DNA of 15,959 nt from JAOUEE01 sp051011595. Its GTDB lineage: Bacteria > Actinomycetota > Acidimicrobiia > Acidimicrobiales > SHLQ01. Shown one piece after another: positions 7,183-13,205 of the stretch; position 1 is the first letter of the stretch, and each line of letters begins with the position of its first letter. Location: NCBI GenBank assembly GCA_051011595.1, contig JBPCTQ010000395.1, positions 1 through 15,959 on the forward strand. Direction: 5' to 3'. The notes beneath the pieces were generated by a model. It saw nothing but the letters and a program-made list of their open reading frames with translations, had not been told where the DNA came from and did no database searches. The translations under genes and the position numbers were made by a program.

Positions 7183-8310
7183 ATGCCCCGAACCCGATCC
7201 ACCACACTCACCATGGGGCTGGCCACCGTGGTCATCACCTTGGCCGCGGTCCTGGCCCCGGCCGCGGCCCACGGCGAGGAGTCGGCCGGCGCTCGCCAGC
7301 ACAACAACGACCCCTTCGGACCCAACACGCTGCTCGTGTCGAATGTGTCCCTCGACTCGCGCTGGGTGAGCGGTCGGCTGACGTGCACCGAACCGGCCGA
7401 CGTGCGGCTCGGGGCCGAGGTCTGGCAGTTCAGCGACGGGGGGGCACGCGCCGACGGAACAGACCTGGTGCACTGCGACGGTCAGGTGGACTTCGCGGTA
7501 CCGATGCGCGGCTACGCCGGCCGCTTCGACGACGGCCGGGCCGCGTTCGAGTTGACGGCTCGGTCGGTGCCGCCCGACCCGACGTCACTGTCGTTCTGGC
7601 ACGGCAGCCGGGTCATCGCCGCCGAGACTCCCCTGAGCGAGGAGGTCCGTCGAGAAGACGGCGTGGCCATCGATTCGATGGCGGTGGTGGGTGCCGATCT
7701 GGAGGCCGAGGCCAGAGTACGGATCGACTGCGAGACGCAGACGATGGCCAGCGTCTTCGTCGAGGTTCGACAGAATCTCGGCGACAAGATGGGGCTGTTC
7801 ACCACGCATGCCGATCCCGTGCCCTGTGACGGAATCCGTTCGGTGAACCTCCCGCTTCGGGGCTACAGCATGGTGTTCAAACCGGGTGAGGCCGAGGTGT
7901 ACGTGTCGGTCACCGAGCAAAGCCGCCCTCGAGCACTGCTGCGAACGAACATCGAGATCAGCGAACGCATCCGACCCCACACCATCATCACCGAACGCCA
8001 GGCGAACTCACGATTGAAGATCGGTCGCGCCGCCGACGGCGTGGTTCGGGTACTGGTCGACTGTGGATCGACTCTCCGACCCACCAATGTGGCGATCGCT
8101 GCCGGTCAGCAGCAGGGTCGATTGGTGACCGTGTACTCCGACGAGGTGTTCCGCACCAACTGCCAGGGCCCCACCCTGTTCCGATTCGAACTACCCGACG
8201 CGGAACCCGGCACCCGACTCTACGTGGCGGCCGTTGCGTCGGCCCGCGGCGACGGCGCCCCCGACTTCGCCTGGCAGTCCCGCCAGGAAGCCGGCCGACG
8301 TATGCGCTGA
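7183..8310 (+). CDS. Exported protein of three Cys-paired beta repeats, paralogue of the upstream gene
   Basis: The 375-residue protein starts at ATG 7183 behind AGGAG (spacing 8); an upstream in-frame GTG at 7144 lies within the shared regulatory motif and is rejected. It has a signal peptide with probable cleavage after the alanines at 27-29. The rest is three repeats of about 110 residues with cysteine pairs 68/98, 183/215 and 294/327, the second Cys again in CDG or CQG. It aligns along its whole mature length with the last 330 residues of the preceding protein: compare SGRLTC with AGRVTC, PLRGYSMVFKPGEAEVYV with PLRGQRAILKPGSAEIWV, and the endings QEAGRRMR and QEASRRLR. It lacks the neocarzinostatin-like domain. 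Tandem duplication with domain gain or loss is the simplest reading. Function unknown; an extracellular role is likely. Confidence 0.85.
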   Translation: MPRTRSTTLTMGLATVVITLAAVLAPAAAHGEESAGARQHNNDPFGPNTLLVSNVSLDSRWVSGRLTCTEPADVRLGAEVWQFSDGGARADGTDLVHCDGQVDFAVPMRGYAGRFDDGRAAFELTARSVPPDPTSLSFWHGSRVIAAETPLSEEVRREDGVAIDSMAVVGADLEAEARVRIDCETQTMASVFVEVRQNLGDKMGLFTTHADPVPCDGIRSVNLPLRGYSMVFKPGEAEVYVSVTEQSRPRALLRTNIEISERIRPHTIITERQANSRLKIGRAADGVVRVLVDCGSTLRPTNVAIAAGQQQGRLVTVYSDEVFRTNCQGPTLFRFELPDAEPGTRLYVAAVASARGDGAPDFAWQSRQEAGRRMR

Positions 8311-8323
8311 GCCATCCCTGACG

Positions 8324-8359
8324 CGGAGGAGGGAGCGTCGATCGACGCTCCCTCCTCCG
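8324..8359. terminator. Long perfect palindrome, bidirectional terminator
   Basis: A 36-nt perfect inverted repeat centred at 8341/8342, with arms beginning CGGAGGAGGG and ending CCCTCCTCCG, lies between the convergent stop codons at 8310 (+) and 8384 (-). Either transcript would form a very stable hairpin, so it probably terminates both. Confidence 0.7.
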
Positions 8360-8383
8360 ACGTTCTCACGAATCTGGCTCAGC

Positions 8384-9394
8384 TCAGGCCAAGGCCTCGC
8401 ACACCGTGTTGGTGATGAGACGAGCCACTACGTACGGGTCCATGTTGGCGTTGGGCCGACGATCCTCGATGTAGCCCTTGCCGTCACGAGCGACCTGCCA
8501 GGGGATACGGATCGACGCGCCTCGATCGGACACGCCGTACCGGAACTCGGTGTGGTGAGCCGTCTCGTGCATACCGGTGAGGCGCTCCTCGGTGCCCACG
8601 CCGTAGTTGGCGATGTGCTCTTCGGGTTTGCCCTCGGCCCCGAGTGCCTCACACGCGGTGATGATGGCGTCGTAGCTGTCGCGCATCTTGTTGGTGGAGA
8701 AGTTGGTGTGGGCGCCGGCGCCGTTCCAGTCGCACTTGATGGGTTTGGCGTCGACCGACGCATCGACACCGAAATCCTCGGAGATCCGATACAGCAGGTA
8801 GCGCGCGATCCAGACCTCGTCGGCCACCCGGACGGTGTCGACCGGACCGATCTGGAACTCCCACTGGCCGAGCATCACCTCGGCGTTGGTGCCCGAAATG
8901 GCCAGACCGGCCTCCATACACGCGGTGGTGTGGGCCTCGACGATGTCGCGCCCCGAGATCTCGATGGCGCCGACCCCGCAGTAGTAGGGCCCCTGGGGGG
9001 CGGGATAGCCCTCGACAGGCCAACCGAGCGGGCGACCCTGCTCGAAGAAGGTGTACTCCTGTTCGATGCCGAACAGGGGCTCCTGGTCCTGGTACTTCTC
9101 GAACACCTCGACACAAGCGGCACGGGTGTTGGTGGTGTGCGGTTCCATCGTGTCGGGCACCAGCACCTCACACAGCACCAGCCGGTCGTTGCCACCACGA
9201 ATGGGGTCGGGGCAGTCGTACACCGGCTGCAGCACGCAGTCGGAGTTCTCGCCCGGCGCCTGGTTGGTGCTCGAACCGTCGAAACCCCAGATGGGCAGTT
9301 CGGTCTCGGAATCGTCGAGGATCCTCGTCTTCGAGCGGATGTACGGCAGTGGTTCGTGACCGTCGATCCAGATGTATTCGGCCCGATAGCTCAC
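8384..9394 (-). CDS. glnII: Glutamine synthetase, type II (eukaryotic-type)
   Basis: ATP-dependent amidation of glutamate with ammonium to glutamine in the cytoplasm. The 336-residue length and motifs are those of GSII, the type known from Streptomyces, Frankia and rhizobia: AEYIWIDG at 5-12, WGFDGSSTNQA at 36-46, PDPIRGG at 62-68, the metal/ATP-site GIEQEY (109-114, Glu111 and Glu113), NGAGAHTNFST (224-234), RGASIRIP (291-298) and DRRPNANMDPY near the end. GTG 9394 is the start: GGAG stands 9 nt before it and the protein aligns from its first residue with relatives; the frame continues upstream only as low-quality sequence. It diverges from glnA, with a GlnR-like half-site array between them, so nitrogen control is likely. 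GSII is not adenylylated. Confidence 0.96.
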   Translation of the reverse strand: MSYRAEYIWIDGHEPLPYIRSKTRILDDSETELPIWGFDGSSTNQAPGENSDCVLQPVYDCPDPIRGGNDRLVLCEVLVPDTMEPHTTNTRAACVEVFEKYQDQEPLFGIEQEYTFFEQGRPLGWPVEGYPAPQGPYYCGVGAIEISGRDIVEAHTTACMEAGLAISGTNAEVMLGQWEFQIGPVDTVRVADEVWIARYLLYRISEDFGVDASVDAKPIKCDWNGAGAHTNFSTNKMRDSYDAIITACEALGAEGKPEEHIANYGVGTEERLTGMHETAHHTEFRYGVSDRGASIRIPWQVARDGKGYIEDRRPNANMDPYVVARLITNTVCEALA

Positions 9395-9465
9395 AGGCGG
9401 TTCTCCAGTGTGTGTTGGGGGGTTGTTCCGGCGGGGTCCGGGGTCACGGGTGGTGCGACCGCGCA

Positions 9466-9471
9466 ACCGTA
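9466..9471 (-). promoter_or_regulatory. Putative glnII -10 element (TACGGT)
   Basis: TACGGT on the minus strand fits TANNNT and would start transcription near 9459, leaving a leader of about 65 nt with the GGAG site. The -35 region is poor, as expected for an activator-dependent promoter. The GlnR-like array would be centred about 75 bp upstream. Confidence 0.3.
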
Positions 9472-9515
9472 GGCGGGGGCCTCTCGGCGCGCCGAACCCA
9501 CCGAATCAGCGCCTC

Positions 9516-9553
9516 GTTTCGCATCCGTTTCGCGATTGTGAACGGCGCATGAA
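9516..9553. promoter_or_regulatory. Candidate GlnR binding array (four 11-bp-phased half-sites)
   Basis: The plus strand reads GTTTC-n6-GTTTC-n6-GTGAA-n6-ATGAA (9516-9520, 9527-9531, 9538-9542, 9549-9553). On the minus strand this is TTCAT-n6-TTCAC-n6-GAAAC-n6-GAAAC. The actinobacterial GlnR box is usually given as gTnAc-n6-GaAAc, so the inner pair TTCAC/GAAAC fits all but the first, weakly conserved base. The array lies between divergent glnII and glnA, centred about 140 bp from the glnII start and 72 bp from the glnA start. The regulator is encoded just downstream of glnA. Confidence 0.6.
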
Positions 9554-9593
9554 CGACGCGGACTCCCATGACGACGCGAGTCGGGCGGGGGCC

Positions 9594-9599
9594 CATACT
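9594..9599 (+). promoter_or_regulatory. Putative -10 element (CATACT) of glnA
   Basis: CATACT lies 6 nt before the ATG at 9606. The only SD-like bases (GGAG) are just 2 nt from the ATG, too close for normal use, so a leaderless message is plausible. This would put the GlnR-like array at about -72. Confidence 0.3.
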
Positions 9600-9605
9600 G
9601 GAGCC

Positions 9606-10946
9606 ATGGACAGCGAACGCCAGCAGCAGTACGTGCTCCGGACCGTCGAGGAACGAGGCGTGCGACTGGTCCGGTTGTGGTTCACCGACGTGTTGGGCCA
9701 GCACAAGTCGGTGGCCATTTCTCCGGCCGAGCTCGAGAGTGTGTTCGCAGAAGGTCTGCAGTTCGACGGCTCGGCCATCGACGGTTTCAGTCGGGTCCAG
9801 GAATCCGATGTGCTGGCCCGCCCCGACCCCAACACCTTTGAGTTGTTGCCATGGGCCCGAAAAGACGAACCGTCGGCATTGATGTTCTGCGACATCGAGA
9901 ACCTCGACGGTCAGCCGTTCGAAGGCGACCCCCGCCAGGTGCTGCGCCGCAACATCGACCAGGCCCGCGAGAAGGGTTACTCGTTCTTCGCGGCACCCGA
10001 GGTCGAGTTCTTCTACTTCGCATCCAACGATCCTTCGGTGCACCCATCACCCATCGATCAGGCCTCGTACTTCGACCTCACCACCTCCGACGTGTCGAGC
10101 GATCTGCGCAAGAGCACCATCCACATGCTCGAGGCACTGTCCATCCCCGTCGAGTACTCGTTCCACGAGGACAGCCCCAGCCAGCACGAGATCGACCTGC
10201 GCTACACCGAGGCGCTCGACATGGCCGACAACGTCATGACCCTGCGACTGGTGGTGAAGAAGATCGCCATGGAACGTGGGGTGTACGCCACGTTCATGCC
10301 CAAACCGCTCAACGGGCAACAGGGGTCGGGTATGCACACCCACTTCTCGTTGTTCGAACACGACACCAACGCCTTCGCCGACGCCGGCGACGAACACGGG
10401 CTGTCCAAGACCGCCAAGGCCTTCATCGCCGGGTTGCTCACCCACGCCCGCGAGATCACCGCCGTCACCAACCAGCTGGTCAACAGCTACAAACGACTGG
10501 CCGAGGGATACGAAGCTCCCCAATACATCTCCTGGGCCCGCAACAACCGATCGGCGCTGGTGCGGGTGCCGGTGCACAAGCAGGGCAAGGCCGACTCCAC
10601 GCGGATCGAATACCGAGCCATCGACCCGGCCTGCAATCCGTACCTGGCCTACTCGGTCATCCTGGCGGCGGGCCTGCGCGGTGTCGACGAAGGCTACGAG
10701 CTGCCACCCGAGGCGGCGGGCAACCTGTTCGAGATGGACGGTCCGGCCCGCCAAGCAGCCGGCATCGCCGACCTGCCGTCGTCGCTCGATGAGGCGCTCG
10801 ACGAGATGGAAAGCAGCAGCCTGGTGCGCGAGGCGCTCGGTGAACACATCTTCGAGTGGTTCCTGCGCAACAAACGCAGCGAGTGGAGCGACTACCAGAC
10901 CCAGGTCACCCAGTGGGAGCTCGACCGCTACCTCCGAGGCTGGTGA
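9606..10946 (+). CDS. glnA: Glutamine synthetase, type I (GlnA2-like)
   Basis: The 446-residue enzyme makes glutamine from glutamate, ammonium and ATP as a dodecamer. Motifs seen: FTDVLGQHKSV at 26-36, FDGSAIDGF at 53-61, PEVEFF (131-136; metal-binding Glu132 and Glu134), QHEIDL (193-198), GSGMHTHFSL (240-249), NNRSALVRVP (313-322), and IEYRAIDPACNPYL (334-347). Arg63 follows the FDGS loop as in alpha-type GSI, and the tyrosine adenylylation segment of beta-type GSI is absent, so adenylyltransferase control is unlikely. The N-terminus (residues 1-40) closely recalls mycobacterial GlnA2, also 446 residues long. ATG 9606 is chosen because the upstream in-frame ATG (9549) lies inside the GlnR-like array. 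The stop overlaps the glnR start as GTGA, so the two are translationally coupled. Confidence 0.95.
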   Translation: MDSERQQQYVLRTVEERGVRLVRLWFTDVLGQHKSVAISPAELESVFAEGLQFDGSAIDGFSRVQESDVLARPDPNTFELLPWARKDEPSALMFCDIENLDGQPFEGDPRQVLRRNIDQAREKGYSFFAAPEVEFFYFASNDPSVHPSPIDQASYFDLTTSDVSSDLRKSTIHMLEALSIPVEYSFHEDSPSQHEIDLRYTEALDMADNVMTLRLVVKKIAMERGVYATFMPKPLNGQQGSGMHTHFSLFEHDTNAFADAGDEHGLSKTAKAFIAGLLTHAREITAVTNQLVNSYKRLAEGYEAPQYISWARNNRSALVRVPVHKQGKADSTRIEYRAIDPACNPYLAYSVILAAGLRGVDEGYELPPEAAGNLFEMDGPARQAAGIADLPSSLDEALDEMESSSLVREALGEHIFEWFLRNKRSEWSDYQTQVTQWELDRYLRGW

Positions 10947-11635
10947 GCACCGTGGATCCCATCCTGGTCTACCCCTCCCCGGCCCCACCTGAGCTGGCCC
11001 AGTGTCTCGACCTGTCGGGCTGGGTGTGGAAAGCCGTCGCCGACGAACACGAAGCCCGCACCGACGAACCCGACGGCGGTTGGGGCGGCGCCATCGTGGT
11101 GGCCGACGAGGACCCCACCGGCGCGTTTGCCCTGTGTCGCTCGCTGCGCAAGAGCGACGTTCCCCTCGAACCCATCTTGTTGCTCCTCAGCGGGAGCCAG
11201 CTCGACGATCTCGAACACCGTGACGAGTTCTTCGACGACTTCTGCCTCACGCCCTTCCACCCCCGCGAGCTCGAAGCCCGCCTGCGCCATCGGTTCTGGC
11301 ATGCCGGCCAGCAGGAGGCCCGTCCCGAGCTCGTCGAATACGGCGTGCTCGTACTGAACCTCGAGACCTACCAGGCGGCCATCGAGAATCGCCCCCTCGA
11401 TCTCACGTACATGGAATACGAGCTGTTGAAGTTCCTCGCCAGCCATCCGGGCAAGGTGTTCACCCGCGAGACGCTGCTCAGCCGGGTGTGGGGATACGAC
11501 TACTACGGCGGCGCCCGCACGGTCGATGTCCACATTCGACGGCTGCGGGCCAAACTCGGCGAAGAGCACGCCGGCCTCATCCAGACCGTCCGTTCGGTGG
11601 GATATCGGTTCGGTCAGTCCCGCTGGTCGCCCTGA
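10943..11635 (+). CDS. glnR: GlnR-family OmpR-type response regulator, nitrogen regulator
   Basis: The 230-residue protein has a degenerate receiver domain (1-118) and an OmpR/PhoB-type winged-helix DNA-binding domain (about 132-224). The latter contains LDLTYMEYELLKFL, FTRETLLSRVWGYDYYGG, ARTVDVHIRRLRAKLG and TVRSVGYRF, very close to the DNA-binding domain of Streptomyces GlnR. The receiver has lost the acidic pair after strand one (ILVYPSP) and the conserved lysine (LTPF in place of TKPF); only Asp55 could match the phosphoacceptor. GlnR likewise works without a cognate kinase. The GTG start overlaps the glnA stop by four bases, with GAGG 3 nt before it. It probably controls glnA and glnII through the array at 9516-9553, and so its own transcription too. 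It could be another orphan OmpR regulator, but the context argues for GlnR. Confidence 0.88.
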   Translation: MSTVDPILVYPSPAPPELAQCLDLSGWVWKAVADEHEARTDEPDGGWGGAIVVADEDPTGAFALCRSLRKSDVPLEPILLLLSGSQLDDLEHRDEFFDDFCLTPFHPRELEARLRHRFWHAGQQEARPELVEYGVLVLNLETYQAAIENRPLDLTYMEYELLKFLASHPGKVFTRETLLSRVWGYDYYGGARTVDVHIRRLRAKLGEEHAGLIQTVRSVGYRFGQSRWSP

Positions 11636-11639
11636 TGCT

Positions 11640-11735
11640 GTCACCGCTGAGATCTCCGATCCTCAGTCACCGCCGAGATCTCCGATCCTCAATCACCGCC
11701 GAGATCTCCGATCCTCAGTCACCGCCGATCTCAGT
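11640..11735. repeat. 26-bp tandem repeat, three copies plus a truncated fourth
   Basis: Units lie at 11640-11665, 11666-11691 and 11692-11717, with a partial, internally deleted unit from 11718. Copies one to three differ only at single positions. Each begins (G/A)TCACCGC, contains the palindrome GAGATCTC and ends GATCCTCA. Copy one can fold into a 20-nt hairpin (11647-11666). The array starts 5 nt after the glnR stop codon. There are no spacers, so it is not CRISPR; it may help end the glnA-glnR transcript or be a slippage-prone array. Confidence 0.85.
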
Positions 11736-11774
11736 GGCCGCCTCGATCGGCCGATGTGTCAAGTGACCACCTCG

Positions 11775-11820
11775 ACGAGGGTTTACCCGGGAACCGACTC
11801 TTCGGTAACTTGACCCTCGT
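11775..11820 (+). promoter_or_regulatory. Promoter with overlapping imperfect inverted repeat before the diiron gene
   Basis: ACGAGGGT-TTACC (11775-11787) pairs with GGTAA (11804-11808) and ACCCTCGT (11813-11820), leaving a 4-nt CTTG bulge: 13 bp in all. Within it, TTTACC (11782-11787) and TAACTT (11806-11811), 18 nt apart, make a plausible -35/-10 pair, with transcription starting near 11818. An operator for an unknown dimeric repressor is one reading; an attenuating hairpin is less likely because the dyad lies mostly before the predicted start. Confidence 0.42.
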
Positions 11821-11843
11821 TCACTGACAGATGCGGGGTATCC

Positions 11844-12959
11844 ATGGCCACGGTTGAAGAGATCATCGGTCGCACCGATCCGAACGACATCGACGCCATC
11901 CTGGCGATCACCAACACCGATGCCGCCGAAGTCGAGCACGTGGTGGCCGACAACTCCGATGCGTTGTTCACCTGGAACTACGAAAAGGGTGAACGACCCA
12001 AGCTCGAGCGACTCTACGAGAAGGCCAAGACGGCGCAGTGGAACGCCGAGACCGATCTCGACTGGAGCATCGAGGTCGACCAGCTGAAGATCTCCACCGA
12101 GATCTACGAACGCGACAAGGACACCCCGCAACCGGTCGATCTCACCGGCACCGGGGCCGAAAAGTGGAACGACGACGAGTGGATCACCTTCGGCATGGAG
12201 TCCAACGCCTGGGCCCTGTCGCAGTTCCTGCACGGTGAACAGGGCGCCCTGTTGGCCACGGCCAAGATCGTGGAGACGGTGCCGTTCTACGACGCCAAGC
12301 TCTACGCCAGCACCCAGGTCATGGACGAAGCTCGCCACGTAGAGGTCTTCGCCAAGTACCTCGACACCAAACTCGACAACCAGTACCCGGTAAACGCCCA
12401 CCTGCGTCTGCTGCTCGACGACATCATCAACGACAGCCGCTGGGACATGACCTACCTGGGTATGCAGATCATGGTCGAAGGGCTGGCCCTGGCCGCCTTC
12501 GGTTTCATGCACCAGATGACCACCGAACCGCTGCTCAAGAAGCTGCTGCGCTACGTGATGAGCGACGAGGCCCGCCACGTGGCCTTCGGGGTGCTGTCAC
12601 TCCAGGAGGTCTACGACGGTTTGTCGGCCGCGGAGATCCGCGAACGGCAGGAGTTCGCCTTCGAAGCCGCCCTGCGCATGCGCGACCGTTTCCTCCAGCA
12701 GGAGGCGTGGGAGCGTATGGGTGTCGACGTTCGTGTCCTGGCCCCGAGGCTGTTCGCCAGCCCCGAGAACCAGGAGTTCCAGCACATGCTCTTCACCAAG
12801 ATCGTGCCCAACTGCAAGAAGTTGGGTCTGCTCGACGCCGCCGACGGATGGCTGCGCAAGAAGTTCGGCGAGATCAACGTCATCCAGTACGAAGACTGGG
12901 TCGACACCAGCGAGGAATACGACGCCTTTGCCATCACCGACGAGCTCCAGAGCGCCTGA
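11844..12959 (+). CDS. Ferritin-like diiron (R2/oxidase-type) protein
   Basis: The 371-residue helical protein carries the six ligands of a carboxylate-bridged diiron site in the order expected of the ferritin-like superfamily: Glu132 (HGEQG), Glu162 and His165 (DEARHVEVF), Glu212 (MVEGLALAAF), Glu242 and His245 (SDEARHVAFG). Length and layout fit the ribonucleotide-reductase-R2-like oxidase and oxygenase group rather than ferritin. It lacks obvious signal or membrane segments, so it is probably cytoplasmic, using O2 for an oxidation of unknown substrate. Residues 1-120 are a family-specific helical lead rich in acidic residues. The ATG at 11844 has only a weak GGGG site 6 nt before it. It stands alone between the glnR repeat array and a small membrane protein, with its own probable promoter and dyad. 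It is not NrdB on present evidence, as no nrdA lies nearby. Confidence 0.85.
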   Translation: MATVEEIIGRTDPNDIDAILAITNTDAAEVEHVVADNSDALFTWNYEKGERPKLERLYEKAKTAQWNAETDLDWSIEVDQLKISTEIYERDKDTPQPVDLTGTGAEKWNDDEWITFGMESNAWALSQFLHGEQGALLATAKIVETVPFYDAKLYASTQVMDEARHVEVFAKYLDTKLDNQYPVNAHLRLLLDDIINDSRWDMTYLGMQIMVEGLALAAFGFMHQMTTEPLLKKLLRYVMSDEARHVAFGVLSLQEVYDGLSAAEIRERQEFAFEAALRMRDRFLQQEAWERMGVDVRVLAPRLFASPENQEFQHMLFTKIVPNCKKLGLLDAADGWLRKKFGEINVIQYEDWVDTSEEYDAFAITDELQSA

Positions 12960-13006
12960 CCGGTTCCGATCGCACCCGGTCCCACCACGTCTGACAGACT
13001 GAGTCC

Positions 13007-13198
13007 ATGGAAGGCGCAGTTGTCATGATCATCGTGCTCTTGATCTTCCCGGTGATCATGCTCATGAGCATGGCCGTTCTGGCCGGCATTCTCGGCAGCT
13101 TCACCAAGGCGTCGGTCGACGCCGAACACGAGGGCTCCATCTTGTTGGAGATGTCGAACTTCGACCCGTACGACGGCCCACCCGACGACACCGACTGA
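13007..13198 (+). CDS. Small single-pass membrane protein (63 residues), unknown
   Basis: This short gene encodes MEGAVVM, then one long hydrophobic helix (about residues 5-30, rich in Ile, Leu, Met), then a hydrophilic acidic tail ending YDGPPDDTD. The family is not recognised. Its start is 47 nt after the diiron gene stop. There is no SD, but CAGACT lies 6 nt before the ATG, the same arrangement as at glnA. Third-position G/C bias and the sharp division into membrane and acidic parts favour real coding. It ends 7 nt from the convergent RidA stop. An alternative start is Met7. Confidence 0.6.
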   Translation: MEGAVVMIIVLLIFPVIMLMSMAVLAGILGSFTKASVDAEHEGSILLEMSNFDPYDGPPDDTD

Positions 13199-13205
13199 CC
13201 TCTCG

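Noticed and set aside
5544..8310. Enediyne antibiotic gene cluster
   Set aside because: Apart from the neocarzinostatin-like domain there is no polyketide synthase, epoxide hydrolase or tailoring gene in the window.
8234..9472. Long plus-strand open frame over glnII
   Set aside because: Antisense to a clear glutamine synthetase; no SD and no recognisable domain.
9408..9605. Upstream extension of glnA
   Set aside because: The added 66 residues are Arg/Pro-rich without family similarity, and the extension would cover the GlnR-like array; relatives start at MD(S/R)-type sequence matching 9606.
11640..11735. CRISPR array
   Set aside because: Units are directly adjacent with no spacers and there are no cas genes.
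11640..11735. GlnR sites within the 26-bp repeat (GTCAC at each unit start)
   Set aside because: The second half-site does not occur six bases later and the 26-bp period does not fit 11-bp phasing.
11844..12959. Ribonucleotide reductase beta subunit (nrdB)
   Set aside because: Ligand pattern is shared by the whole ferritin-like group, no nrdA is adjacent, and a radical tyrosine position could not be assigned with confidence.
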